Assembly (NCBI GenBank): GCA_964481885.1
Contig: CAYZUS010000012.1
Location: 1 to 57,065 of the forward strand
Reading direction: 5' to 3'
Length of the DNA stretch: 57,065 nt
Source of the DNA: Fen731 sp964481885
GTDB taxonomy: Bacteria; Actinomycetota; Humimicrobiia; Humimicrobiales; Humimicrobiaceae
A program made the translations under genes and the position numbers. This document shows positions 24,807 to 34,308 of the stretch, piece by piece. Position 1 is the stretch's first letter, and the number at the start of each line of letters is the position of its first letter. Below the pieces are notes generated by a model. It worked only from the letters and a program-made list of their open reading frames with translations, was not told the DNA's origin and did not search any database.

Positions 24807-25646
24807 TTAAATCCCGGATTCAATCTTTTCCTGTATTTCTTTTGCTCTTTTATCTGCGCACTCGACTGCCTTGTCAACGACTTCTTCAAGATGACTATCT
24901 TCAAAACTACAAAGAGCTGCCAGAGTTGTTCCTCCCGGGGAAGCAACCATTTTTATCAATAAATCTGTATCCATATCGTAACTTTTAAGCAGCTCACCGG
25001 AACCTATCATGGTGTTAATAACAAGCTTGCCTGCAGTAGCACTGTCCAACCCTCTCTTTTCTGCGGCGAGTATAAGAAATTTGCAGAACAGAAAAAAATA
25101 TGCCGGGCCACTGCCGCTTATTGCTGTTACAGCATTTTGCAAAGCTTCATCAACAATAATATATTCTCCAAGGCTTTTAATTACTTCAACTGCAAATTCC
25201 ATGTCAGCGTCTCTTGCAAATTTTCCTCTGCTGATTGCCGCCATACATTTATTTACAAGCGCCGGTGTATTAGGCATAACCCTTATGACCGCAGCATTAT
25301 TATCAAGAACCCGCTCTATAAAGCCTGAGGAAACACCTGCAGCTATACTTATAATGGAATTAAAACCGGGCCTGAAAGATTTTTTTACATCAGCTAAAAC
25401 CGTGTGCATATTTCCAGGTTTAACTGATATTAAAATGCCTCTTGAATCAATAACAACCTGTGAAATGCTGTCTGCAAAAGACACCTTATAAGCTTCTTTA
25501 ATGTATTCGGCTCTTTCGGGTTTTATTTCATAACAAATAATGTCTGCGGGAGACAAAAAACCTGATGAAAAAACACCCTTCATAATAGCCTCAGCCATAT
25601 TACCGCAGCCTATTATTCCAAGCCTGTAACAATTGTCATCCTTCAA
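24807..25646 (-). CDS. proC: Pyrroline-5-carboxylate reductase
   Basis: A 279-residue P5C reductase for the last step of proline synthesis (NAD(P)H). The Rossmann motif GIIGCGNMAEAIMKG opens the protein, VMPNTPALV follows, and AISGSGPAYFFLF marks the dimer/active-site helix of ProC. It starts at TTG (25646): an in-frame stop lies three codons upstream, the nearby ATG is out of frame, and GGAGG lies 12 bases upstream. Its place between sepF and divIVA is a familiar one in Firmicutes and Actinobacteria, probably historical rather than functional. Confidence 0.93.
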   Translation of the reverse strand: MKDDNCYRLGIIGCGNMAEAIMKGVFSSGFLSPADIICYEIKPERAEYIKEAYKVSFADSISQVVIDSRGILISVKPGNMHTVLADVKKSFRPGFNSIISIAAGVSSGFIERVLDNNAAVIRVMPNTPALVNKCMAAISRGKFARDADMEFAVEVIKSLGEYIIVDEALQNAVTAISGSGPAYFFLFCKFLILAAEKRGLDSATAGKLVINTMIGSGELLKSYDMDTDLLIKMVASPGGTTLAALCSFEDSHLEEVVDKAVECADKRAKEIQEKIESGI

Positions 25647-25672
25647 TAATTCTCAGAACCTCCAACTTTGCT

Positions 25673-26224
25673 TTATAGCTGATTATAAAGACCTCTTTCC
25701 CTGAGCATTTCCTTTTCATTTGAAGTCACAATAGTGTTTTTAGGTGTCAGCAGGAATACCCTGTCAGCAACTTTTTTGATACTTCCTTCAAGTGCATAGG
25801 TCAGACCGCTGCAAAAATCTATTATTCTTTTGGCAAGGTCTGGAGATGTATTTTGAAGATTTATTATAATAGGAACTCCTGCCCTCAGATCATCTCCTAT
25901 TAACTGAACCTCTTCAAATTCATGCGGTTCTTCGACTGATACACGGGCACTTTTGGCATCCTTTGCACTGTCTACGGACATAAGCCTGTGGGCAGGTGCG
26001 GTGGGCTTGCTGATTACCGGAGGGGTTTTTTTATTTTCATCCCTGTGCAGGAAACTCTTAAATTTACTGCTGTTGCTTTCTTCATAATCTGCAGAATAGC
26101 TGTCTTTTACTGATTCCAGTCTGTCCCGACCGGATCTATAACTGTAGTCTTCGTCGACGTCATCACTGCTGTCTTCCTCTGCAAGGCCAAGGAAGGATAG
26201 TGTTTTTTTAAAAAATGCTGCCAT
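25673..26224 (-). CDS. sepF: SepF cell-division protein
   Basis: A 183-residue SepF. The amphipathic N terminus MAAFFKKTLSFLGL binds membrane. A charged linker with many Asp/Ser (about 17-110) leads to the conserved dimer domain: AGVPIIINL, DFCSGLTYALEGSIKKV, FLLTPKN. SepF tethers FtsZ and helps assemble the septum in monoderms. Here it coexists with FtsA, as in Bacillus. It lies downstream of yggS and upstream of proC. Confidence 0.92.
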   Translation of the reverse strand: MAAFFKKTLSFLGLAEEDSSDDVDEDYSYRSGRDRLESVKDSYSADYEESNSSKFKSFLHRDENKKTPPVISKPTAPAHRLMSVDSAKDAKSARVSVEEPHEFEEVQLIGDDLRAGVPIIINLQNTSPDLAKRIIDFCSGLTYALEGSIKKVADRVFLLTPKNTIVTSNEKEMLRERGLYNQL

Positions 26225-26324
26225 TTTTTACCCCTTTTACTTTTTTGCTTTAATGATTGCTACAATATTTCAATGATTACTAACTAGAATTATAATGATA
26301 GTTATAATAAAAGTCTAATTTTAT

Positions 26325-27008
26325 TTATAAAAAAATTAAACTGCCTATTCTTACCATGGTTGCGCCTTCCTGAATTGCTATTTTATAGTCATTACTCATT
26401 CCCATTGAAAGCTCAACGAGGCTAATATTATCAGCATAATCCCAAATTTCCTCTACTGTTTTATCTCTTAGCAGCCGTAAATCCCCAAAAACTTTCCTTA
26501 TAAGTCTTTCATCGCCACACAACGGCGCCATTGTCATAAGACCGCAAATCCTGACATTTTCCAGCTCCGCAGATTCCCTGATCAGACCGGTCAGCTTCTG
26601 TGGTTGCAAGCCGTATTTTGATTCTTCACCGGAAATATTTACCTCTATCAGAACTTTCTGTATCTTTCCAATTGCTGACGCCTGATTATTTATTTCTTTA
26701 ATTATACCCAGGCTGTCACACGAATGTATGTATTCTGCAATTGGCACCACAACTTTGGCTTTTCTGCGTTGCAGGTGCCCGATAAAATGCCATGTAACCT
26801 TGCTGTCGGTCAGACTGTATTTTTCCGAAAGCGCCTCTGCCCTGTTTTCTCCAAAATCCTTTATGCCTGACTTTATGGCTTCAATAATTCCCTGTGAATC
26901 AGTATACTTTGAAGCCGCAATTATTGTTATTTCACTTGCGTTTCTGCCCGTTTTGCTGCAAATATTATTTATTTCTGATTTTAAGCTGTCTATATTTGCT
27001 TTGTCCAT
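26325..27008 (-). CDS. yggS: YggS/PLPBP family PLP homeostasis protein
   Basis: A 227-residue single-domain PLP protein with alanine-racemase fold. IIAASKYTDSQGI carries the PLP lysine, HFIGHLQRRKAK and LMTMAPL are family blocks, and ELSMGMSNDYKIAIQEGATMVRIGS closes the phosphate-binding loop. These proteins bind PLP and balance its level; they have no known racemase activity. The gene directly follows ftsZ, as ylmE follows ftsZ in Bacillus. Confidence 0.92.
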   Translation of the reverse strand: MDKANIDSLKSEINNICSKTGRNASEITIIAASKYTDSQGIIEAIKSGIKDFGENRAEALSEKYSLTDSKVTWHFIGHLQRRKAKVVVPIAEYIHSCDSLGIIKEINNQASAIGKIQKVLIEVNISGEESKYGLQPQKLTGLIRESAELENVRICGLMTMAPLCGDERLIRKVFGDLRLLRDKTVEEIWDYADNISLVELSMGMSNDYKIAIQEGATMVRIGSLIFL

Positions 27009-27120
27009 TATACTGGCCCTAACCTTTTGCTGTAACGCTCCAGAGTAGTTATCAAACCGTCAAAATGTTAAATAATATAAATCAGCGAGCGACAAAGATG
27101 CCGGCTCTTTTGTCAAATAC

Positions 27121-28314
27121 TCAATATTTGGACTGATTATTTTTCCTCAGGAATGTGGGAATATCCAGATAATCCTCCTCTTCCATTGATTTAAAGACAT
27201 CCGGGATAACTTTTTTTGGCGCCGGTTGGCTATATTCCTTTTTTTCCGGCTCTGTGACAGGCTTTTCATCAAATCTCTCCGGCAGTTTCCTGTCTTCCAC
27301 CAACTCTTTCATTTTATCCTCTGAAATAAGCGGCCTTTCAACAATGACTTCCTTTTCTTTTACGGACCTGTCCCTTTCCCTAAAACCGGCTGCGATTATT
27401 GTAACTTTTATTTTTTCGTTCAAGCTTTCATCAATTACTGCGCCGAATATTATATTGGCATCAGAACTTGCAGCATTTCTTACCACCTCGGCGGCTTCAT
27501 TTACTTCATAAAGCTTCAAATCCGGTCCCCCGGAAATATTGAGGAGAATACCCATCGCTCCGTCTATGGAATTATCAATAAGAGGGTTTTTAATGGCCAG
27601 CTGTGCAGCTTTTATTGCCCTGTTTTCTCCTGAAGCAATTCCGTCTCCGAGAATTGCAGTTCCTGCATCTTTAATTATTGTCTCTATATCCCTGAAATCA
27701 AGGTTAATAAGCCCTGGAAGTGTAATAAGATCAGTTACGCCCCTGACCCCTGCTTTCAGGACATTGTCTGCAAGTTTAAATGCGGTTAAAAGTGTGGTGT
27801 TTTCATCAGCCACTTCCAGAAGCTTGTCATTGGGGATTATGATTAATGTATCAACTTTGCCTTTCAGGCTTTTTATCCCTTCCTCTGCCTGAATGATTCT
27901 TTTGCGGCCTTCAAAAGCAAAAGGTTTTGTAACTACTGCAACTGTCAGACATCCGCATTCTTTGGCAACCGCTGCAATTACAGGGGCCGCGCCTGTACCT
28001 GTGCCTCCTCCTTCGCCGCAGGTAATAAATACCATATCAGAATTTTTCACTACCTCTTTTATCACATCTATTGATTTTTCAGCAGAAATCCTTCCAATTT
28101 CAGGATTGGAGCCTGCGCCTAATCCGGAGTCTCCGATAAGTATTTTCTTGTCTGCATTGGACATCATCAATGCCTGTGCATCGGTGTTTATGGCAACAAA
28201 CTCACAGCCGGATATATTATCTTCCATCATCCTGTTTACTGCGTTGCAGCCACCGCCGCCCACTCCGATTACGCTTATGACGGCGTAATGACTTTTGACA
28301 AAATCGTCTTTCAA
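27121..28314 (-). CDS. ftsZ: FtsZ, tubulin-like division GTPase
   Basis: 397 residues. The tubulin signature GEGGGTGTG is intact, as are GVGGGGCNAV near the N terminus and the T7-loop region NLDFRDIETI. A charged linker (about 320-380) ends in the conserved C-terminal peptide DIPTFLR, the docking site for FtsA and SepF. The start is TTG at 28314, with AGGAGG eight bases upstream and no ATG in a better place. It forms the Z-ring at midcell. It follows ftsA by 21 bp. Confidence 0.96.
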   Translation of the reverse strand: MKDDFVKSHYAVISVIGVGGGGCNAVNRMMEDNISGCEFVAINTDAQALMMSNADKKILIGDSGLGAGSNPEIGRISAEKSIDVIKEVVKNSDMVFITCGEGGGTGTGAAPVIAAVAKECGCLTVAVVTKPFAFEGRKRIIQAEEGIKSLKGKVDTLIIIPNDKLLEVADENTTLLTAFKLADNVLKAGVRGVTDLITLPGLINLDFRDIETIIKDAGTAILGDGIASGENRAIKAAQLAIKNPLIDNSIDGAMGILLNISGGPDLKLYEVNEAAEVVRNAASSDANIIFGAVIDESLNEKIKVTIIAAGFRERDRSVKEKEVIVERPLISEDKMKELVEDRKLPERFDEKPVTEPEKKEYSQPAPKKVIPDVFKSMEEEDYLDIPTFLRKNNQSKY

Positions 28315-28335
28315 GGCAACATCCTCCTGCTAAAA

Positions 28336-29586
28336 TTATTCATTTCTTAATATCCTGGAAATAAAATCTTTAAATCTTGAGAAAAATCCTTTATTCTTCT
28401 GCCTTCTGTCGTCAAACTGCCCAAGATCCATAAAGTTTCTTATCTGATTTGCATATTTTAAAATACCGATTGCTGTAGAATAAATGGGATTATTAACAGC
28501 TTCCGAAGGGCCCTCGATATCTATAGGTGTGCCTATCCTTACGGGCATGTTAAATACTGAACTTGCAAGAGCTGCCAGGCCTTTTAAGTTTGCGGCTCCA
28601 CCCGTGATAACTACTCCGCAGGGAATTGAATGAATAAAACCATAGGCTTCAAATTTTTCTTTTACAATATTTAACATCTCTTTTACTCTGTCATTTACAA
28701 TACTGTAAAGTCTGATATTTAATGCAGCCTTGTTCTGGTCAAGCTTTAAGTTCCCAACATTAAGTGTATTTAAAGTTTCGTAAAAATTGTAATCAACATT
28801 TGCAAATTTCTTTTTAATCTCTTCAGCCTTTGCAAAAGGGATATTTAACCCTATGGATATATCATTTGTAATAAGGTCGCCCCCAACAGGAAGGCAGTAC
28901 GTAAAAACCAGTTTTTTATTTTTGTAGATGGCTACATCTGTTGTCCCTCCGCCGATATCCAGCATGATTACGCCACTTTCTTTCTCCTCCTGAGTAAGCA
29001 CTGCCTCGCTGGAAGCCAAGGCCTCCAATATTATGTCTTCTATTTCAACATTTGCAGCTTTGATGCAGTTTATTACATTTTTGATGGGAGTGATGGAACC
29101 ATAGATTACCAGGAGCTCAACCGCCAGCTTGTCTGTTGAAAGACCAACCGGGTCTATGATTTCTTTTTCACCATCAACGGCGAACTGTTTTATCAGCGTA
29201 TGAATTACATAGTGTTCTGATGAAAGATTAATTTTGTTGGCAAGCCCGATAAGTTTATCTACATCTGCTTTTCTTATTACCTTGCCTGGAGAGCTTACAT
29301 TTATTTCGGTCCAGTTATTTATAAATGTGACGTGTTTGCCGGTTACTCCTATATAAGCGGAATCAATAAACATATTGGTTGATTTTTCTGCCATTCCAAT
29401 AGAACTAAGTATTGACTTTGTGGCCTCATTTATATCCACCACCAGCCCTTTTTTAATCCCTTTGCACTCAGCAATGCCAAAACCCTTTATCTCTATCAGA
29501 TTATTCTTCTTTACGCTTCCAATAAAAGTACAAACCTTTGTTGTACCTATGTCTATTGCTGCTATAAACTCATCTCGTGCAGGCAA
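28336..29586 (-). CDS. ftsA: FtsA, actin-like Z-ring anchor
   Basis: About 416 residues. IAAIDIGTTKVCTFIG (phosphate 1), MLDIGGGTTDVAIY (phosphate 2) and VVITGGAANLKGL (adenosine) are the actin-fold motifs; SHS2/1C region lies between. The C-terminal FFSRFKDFISRIL is an amphipathic membrane helix. I place the start at TTG 29586. The in-frame TTG at 29598 would have the GGAGGG ribosome site within its own codons. FtsA is absent from most Actinobacteria, which is useful for placing the organism. Confidence 0.94.
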   Translation of the reverse strand: MPARDEFIAAIDIGTTKVCTFIGSVKKNNLIEIKGFGIAECKGIKKGLVVDINEATKSILSSIGMAEKSTNMFIDSAYIGVTGKHVTFINNWTEINVSSPGKVIRKADVDKLIGLANKINLSSEHYVIHTLIKQFAVDGEKEIIDPVGLSTDKLAVELLVIYGSITPIKNVINCIKAANVEIEDIILEALASSEAVLTQEEKESGVIMLDIGGGTTDVAIYKNKKLVFTYCLPVGGDLITNDISIGLNIPFAKAEEIKKKFANVDYNFYETLNTLNVGNLKLDQNKAALNIRLYSIVNDRVKEMLNIVKEKFEAYGFIHSIPCGVVITGGAANLKGLAALASSVFNMPVRIGTPIDIEGPSEAVNNPIYSTAIGILKYANQIRNFMDLGQFDDRRQKNKGFFSRFKDFISRILRNE

Positions 29587-29653
29587 GCAACCCTCCAAGT
29601 TTGTATTTCTGTGACAGAATTTTTGCTTTTCTCATATTCTACTAGCTTTTTAA

Positions 29654-30481
29654 TTATTTTATTACAGGATTTTCAATATTTCTCAAATCAATAACTGAGT
29701 ATGTTACGTTATTTTCCTGAATCTGAATTAATATTTGTCTAAGTATAGCATTTTTATCTGTAATTTTATCACTTGTTCCAAAAATAATCTGTTTGTCATC
29801 ATTGGTCACTAAAACAATATCTGAACTTGATCCATTACTTATAAAAGCCTCCTTTATTATTGCTTTAATCTCAACATCAAGAGCACCATAAATATCTGCT
29901 GTGCCAAGGATGCTTTTTTTTGCAATTTTTTCACCTTTTTCCGGATAAAATTTTATGGCATTTTTAACTAAAAGATAATCCGAGTAGACAGATGATTTGT
30001 CGTTTGATATCTCATCCAAAACAACTGCCTCCTTGTCAAGAATATAATACTTCCCACCATACACCAGTCTTAAATAAGGCTTTCTTTCTGTAATGCTTAT
30101 CTCAATTTTGTCAGGAAATACTTTTCTTAACGCTATGCTGCTTAACCAGGTAAGTTCAGCTGATAATTTATCCTCTATATTTTTTTTGTTTATTTCAAAT
30201 ATATTTGCACCTATTGCTACATCTGCAACTTCCTTAATCTGCTCACTGCTGTAATGGCTGTTGCCTGATACAATAACAGACTTAATCTTAAAATACTCGC
30301 TGTTATACAGATAGTTAAAACCAAAAACAAGCGCGCCCAGTAAAAGCAGGATTGCAGTAATTTTTACAAACAGGATAAATTTTCTTCTTATGTTCCTTCT
30401 TTTCCTGCTGGAAAGCGCTTTGTCAAAATTTTTATCTCTTTTATCTCGTGGGTCCAAACCTGTCCTTTGTGATAATACCAC
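29654..30481 (-). CDS. ftsQ: FtsQ/DivIB division protein
   Basis: 275 residues with a basic cytosolic N terminus (SSRKRRNIRRKF), one transmembrane helix (about 38-60), then an extracytoplasmic POTRA domain (FKIKSVIVSGNSHYSSEQIKEVA) and a FtsQ beta domain (LSSIALRKVFPDKIEISITERKPYL). It bridges early and late divisome proteins. The start is GTG at 30481. It lies between ddl and ftsA in the standard dcw order. Confidence 0.9.
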   Translation of the reverse strand: MVLSQRTGLDPRDKRDKNFDKALSSRKRRNIRRKFILFVKITAILLLLGALVFGFNYLYNSEYFKIKSVIVSGNSHYSSEQIKEVADVAIGANIFEINKKNIEDKLSAELTWLSSIALRKVFPDKIEISITERKPYLRLVYGGKYYILDKEAVVLDEISNDKSSVYSDYLLVKNAIKFYPEKGEKIAKKSILGTADIYGALDVEIKAIIKEAFISNGSSSDIVLVTNDDKQIIFGTSDKITDKNAILRQILIQIQENNVTYSVIDLRNIENPVIK

Positions 30482-30623
30482 TTAAGCGTTCAGGCTATTT
30501 AATCCTGTTTTTAAAATTTTTAAGCCCCGGCTCTTTAATATACAAAGTCATGAGCCATAATTTTTGTCTGCTAATTTTTAACGCCCTTTACCATATGGTG
30601 CCGGCACCGCATATTAAAAATTA

Positions 30624-31676
30624 TTAAAGTTTAAGGCTGGCACAATTTAATACAATCTCTGTAAGCACTTCATATCTTATACCGCATGCTGCTGCAGCTT
30701 TTGGCACAAGGCTTGTGGGTGTCATGCCCGGAATGGTATTAACTTCAAGAATATTTATGCTTCCGTCATCACCATGGATAAAGTCCACTCTTGATATGGC
30801 GCTGCAGTCCAAAGCATTGTGACATTTAACAGCGATAGCACTGACCTTCTCTGCCAGTTCTCTTTCAATAGGTGCCGGTACAAGGTATTCTGTAAAACCC
30901 GGTGTATATTTTGACTGATAATCATAAAAGCCACCTTTTGGCCTGATCTCAATTATTGGAAGCGCCTGAGGGTCCCTGCCTATTATGCTTACAGTGAGCT
31001 GTTTTCCGGAAATAAATTTCTCGAGTAAAATCCTGCCATCCTGGAGTGCTGCATCCTCAAGAGCCCTGCCAAGGCCTTCCGGGCTTCGTACGATTGTAAC
31101 GCCAATACTTGAACCTCCCCTGTTGGGTTTGACAATAAGCGGATAGCCGATACTGCCGGCGATTTTTTCATTTATTTTCAGAACAATTTCTTTAGTGATT
31201 TCCGGTGCTGTTTTTTCGGTTGTTTTTTCTTCTGTTTTTTGGGTTTTATCATCCATTTGCCCAATATAGCTTAAATCAGATACAAGATATGGCGGTGTCG
31301 GAATATTTTCAAATTCAAATATTTTTTTTGAATAAATCTTGTCCATCGCTATGGCACTGGCAAGCACGCCTGAACCCGTATAAGGGATTTTTAAGAGTTC
31401 CATCAGGCCCTGCATGGTTCCATCTTCACCATACTTCCCGTGAAGCGCAAGAAAAGCAATATCCATTTTATCAGTAAAAACTTTGATGTCTCCGGTAAAA
31501 TCGATAAATTCTGCCATGTACCCAAGGCTTAAAAGTGCTTCGTAGATCCCTTGCCCCGTTGAAAGCGAAACTTCTCTTTCTGATGATATCCCACCAGAGA
31601 TAACCCCTATTTTAAGACTGCCTTTGATTTTCCTCATCGGAAAATCACGGAATTGTTCTGACATGTTTTTCCCCAT
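30624..31676 (-). CDS. ddl: D-alanine--D-alanine ligase
   Basis: An ATP-grasp enzyme that makes D-Ala-D-Ala for peptidoglycan. KIGVISGGISSEREVSLSTG, ALHGKYGEDGTMQG and EVNTIPGMTPTSLVPK are diagnostic. At about residues 140-160 there is a Lys/Thr/Glu-rich insert (KTQKTEEKTTEKT) at the domain junction, not usual in Ddl. Two starts are possible: ATG 31676, one base after the murB stop, or ATG 31664, which has a GGGG ribosome site six bases upstream. Confidence 0.93.
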   Translation of the reverse strand: MGKNMSEQFRDFPMRKIKGSLKIGVISGGISSEREVSLSTGQGIYEALLSLGYMAEFIDFTGDIKVFTDKMDIAFLALHGKYGEDGTMQGLMELLKIPYTGSGVLASAIAMDKIYSKKIFEFENIPTPPYLVSDLSYIGQMDDKTQKTEEKTTEKTAPEITKEIVLKINEKIAGSIGYPLIVKPNRGGSSIGVTIVRSPEGLGRALEDAALQDGRILLEKFISGKQLTVSIIGRDPQALPIIEIRPKGGFYDYQSKYTPGFTEYLVPAPIERELAEKVSAIAVKCHNALDCSAISRVDFIHGDDGSINILEVNTIPGMTPTSLVPKAAAACGIRYEVLTEIVLNCASLKL

Positions 31677-31677
31677 T

Positions 31678-32655
31678 TTAAAATCCCACCATTTTTACCT
31701 CATATTCCAAATTAACATTAAACTTTTTTTTAACAAAATCTTTTACTATTTTAGATAAAATGTAGATATCTGTAGCTGAGGCATTGTCATGGTTTTCCAG
31801 AAAATTTGCATGCTTTGCAGATACTCTTGCGCCCCCATATTTAAATCCTTTAAGTCCGCACATATCTATCATTTCACCTGAACTGTATTTCGCCTCCGCT
31901 GTAGAATTTTTAAAAAAACATCCCGCATTTTTCGTGTTTAGCGGCTGGACCGATTTTTTTATCTTAATGTTATGCCGTATTTTTTTAAATATTTCTGTCC
32001 TGTCGGCACAGTCAGCCATAAAATAAATATCTGTAATTACTGGGAGAATACCAAGTTTAAAAGTCCTGTAAGCGTAATCATCTCCTGAAATCTGGGCCTT
32101 AAGGCTAATAAAAGAGTGCTCTTTTAAACCTGCATACTCAATAATTTTTAAGTACCGGCATATTCCGTATTGTGTATTTCCGGCATTTCCGGCAACAGCT
32201 CCGCCTAAAGTTCCGGGGATCCCTGCAAGAAAAGAAAAGTCGAACCCGTTTTTAGCAGTCTGGACAACAAAACGCTCGAGACTGCAGGCGGAACCTGCAG
32301 AAATGATATTATCCTTTTCCTTGTTATCTCCATCAGTTTTAGCTTCAGTTTTGGGCCGGCTGATTTTGATATAATTAAAATCTCCTGCCAGTTTAATTAC
32401 CGCGACATCAATAAAATCATCAGCAAACAAAGTATTGGTGCCGCCGCCTGTTATGTGAAAACTGATGTCTTCTATTTTTAAAAAATTCAGAATTCTGCAT
32501 AGCTCTGTAATGTTAATTACAGAAAACATGCATATGCATTTACCTCCGGTTTTAAAAGACGAAAGCATTGAAGTCTCCTGAAAAAACTTCACGTCTGACT
32601 CCAAAGAGGTTCCCTGCAAAAACTTTTTAATTTTCTTTGTATTTAAATCAAACAT
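31678..32655 (-). CDS. murB: UDP-N-acetylenolpyruvoylglucosamine reductase
   Basis: A 325-residue FAD enzyme that reduces UDP-GlcNAc-enolpyruvate to UDP-MurNAc. SSFKTGGKC, GGGTNTLFAD, FLAGIPGTLGGAVAGNAG and the catalytic-serine region NTKNAGCFFKN are present. A charged insert (KTEAKTDGDNKEKDN, about residues 100-116) precedes the FAD-domain strand IISAGSACSLE. Length and the YAYRTFKLG segment suggest the short (type II) MurB. The ATG lies about 235 bp from murC, whose gap shows no gene. Confidence 0.93.
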   Translation of the reverse strand: MFDLNTKKIKKFLQGTSLESDVKFFQETSMLSSFKTGGKCICMFSVINITELCRILNFLKIEDISFHITGGGTNTLFADDFIDVAVIKLAGDFNYIKISRPKTEAKTDGDNKEKDNIISAGSACSLERFVVQTAKNGFDFSFLAGIPGTLGGAVAGNAGNTQYGICRYLKIIEYAGLKEHSFISLKAQISGDDYAYRTFKLGILPVITDIYFMADCADRTEIFKKIRHNIKIKKSVQPLNTKNAGCFFKNSTAEAKYSSGEMIDMCGLKGFKYGGARVSAKHANFLENHDNASATDIYILSKIVKDFVKKKFNVNLEYEVKMVGF

Positions 32656-32890
32656 TACACAGATCCCAGACTCTCATGCTTATCTTCTTTTGCGTCATAC
32701 GGCTCCATGGCTTAACTGACTTACCGCTCCAGGCTCCTGCCTTGTCTTACCATTTTTGTGTTTGTAATTGATTGAATTGAAATTTATTAAAATCTCTTAT
32801 TACCCATACTATAACTGCAAAGTATTATGTCCATCTAAAATCAAACCCTTAAAAGCGCCGGATATTAAAAGCTTTGGCTTTTGGCCATCC

Positions 32891-34288
32891 TTAACTTTTT
32901 AACAAGTCCTCAGTCACTCTTGTTATGTCTCCGGCACCCATTATCAGGACGATATCGTCTTCTTTTATATTTCTGCTTAAATATTCCCTGACATCCGGAA
33001 GTTTCGGAATATAAGCAAGGCGTCCCGCAAAACCATCTTCTGTAAGGCTGTCTACCAGAAGCTTGCCGGTTACCCCGGGTATCGGATGCTCCCCTGAACC
33101 GAACACATCAGTTATTACGAGGATATCTGCATTATTAAAACAATTGCTGAATTTTTTATGCATATTCATTAGCCTGCTGTATCTGTGTGGCTGGAATACT
33201 GATATTATCCTTCCCTTTTTTTCATAAACGGCAGCATCCAGGGTTGCCTTAATCTCTGTCGGGTGATGCGCGTAGTCATCGTAAATAACGGCTCCGTATT
33301 TAACTCCTCTTTTTTCAAATCTTCTCTTGGCTCCAGTGAAATACTGAAGGATGTTTGTAGCTTTGCCAACATCAAGATTTAGTCCGCTGCAAACTGCCAG
33401 CGCTGCCAGGCTGTTTTTTACATTATGCATGCCTGGAACATTTAACCTGACATCGTATTTTTTTGTTTCATTGTTTTCTTTGTTTTTGACAATGAGAGAA
33501 AAAGATGAGCCAAAATTTGAAAAAGTAATATTCTCTGCATAAATATCATTATTGCTGTTTATACCAAAAGTAAATACCGGCTGGGCCATTGTTTTCCCTA
33601 TGAAATCCAAACCGATCTCATCACCATCTATTACAATAAAACCACCGTTCTTTGTATTGCTCAGAAATTCCCGGAAACTGTCTTTAAGCAGCTCAAAATC
33701 TTTCCAGTAATCCATATGATCCTCTTCAATGTTTGTAATAACACTTACAAAGGGCTTGTATTTTAAAAACGTTCCATCACTTTCGCAAGCTTCAGCAACT
33801 ATGTAATCCCCTTTCCCGAATCTTGCATTTGAACCAAGTTCATTTAACTCACCGCCTATTATTATTGTGGGGTCAAGGTCAAGGCCCCTGAAAATCAGTG
33901 ATACCATTGAAGTCGTGGTGGTCTTTCCGTGTGTACCGGTTATGGCGATACCTTTGCTGCTGTTTAGTATCCAGGAAAGAACTTCGCCTCTGGTAAATGC
34001 TGGCAGTCCCCTTTTTTTTGCTTCAATCAGTTCAGCGTTTGAAGGCGATATTGCAGTGGAATATATCACAGCATCGGCATTTTTTAAGTTTTTTGCTTCG
34101 TGGCCAATAAATACCTCTATGCCTTCGTTTTTAAGAAGGTTAGTATACCTTGACTCCTTCAAATCAGAGCCGCTGATATTAAAGCCCATCCCCTTAAGCA
34201 CTATTGCTATGGCGCTCATCCCGGCTCCTCCGATACCTGTTAAAAAATAATCTCTATGGCTGTTTAGTCCATTGCCTTCATTTATCAC
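32891..34288 (-). CDS. murC: UDP-N-acetylmuramate--L-alanine ligase
   Basis: 465 residues, standard MurC length. GIGGAGMSAIAIVLKGMG is the N-terminal UDP-binding loop, ITGTHGKTTTTSM the ATP P-loop, NIEEDHMDYW the catalytic region and DDYAHHPTEI the C-terminal signature. It adds L-Ala to UDP-MurNAc. The start is GTG 34288. No insert of the kind seen in MurD and MurF. Confidence 0.95.
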   Translation of the reverse strand: MINEGNGLNSHRDYFLTGIGGAGMSAIAIVLKGMGFNISGSDLKESRYTNLLKNEGIEVFIGHEAKNLKNADAVIYSTAISPSNAELIEAKKRGLPAFTRGEVLSWILNSSKGIAITGTHGKTTTTSMVSLIFRGLDLDPTIIIGGELNELGSNARFGKGDYIVAEACESDGTFLKYKPFVSVITNIEEDHMDYWKDFELLKDSFREFLSNTKNGGFIVIDGDEIGLDFIGKTMAQPVFTFGINSNNDIYAENITFSNFGSSFSLIVKNKENNETKKYDVRLNVPGMHNVKNSLAALAVCSGLNLDVGKATNILQYFTGAKRRFEKRGVKYGAVIYDDYAHHPTEIKATLDAAVYEKKGRIISVFQPHRYSRLMNMHKKFSNCFNNADILVITDVFGSGEHPIPGVTGKLLVDSLTEDGFAGRLAYIPKLPDVREYLSRNIKEDDIVLIMGAGDITRVTEDLLKS

Positions 34289-34308
34289 TTGAAATCCTGC
34301 CTGCCTTT

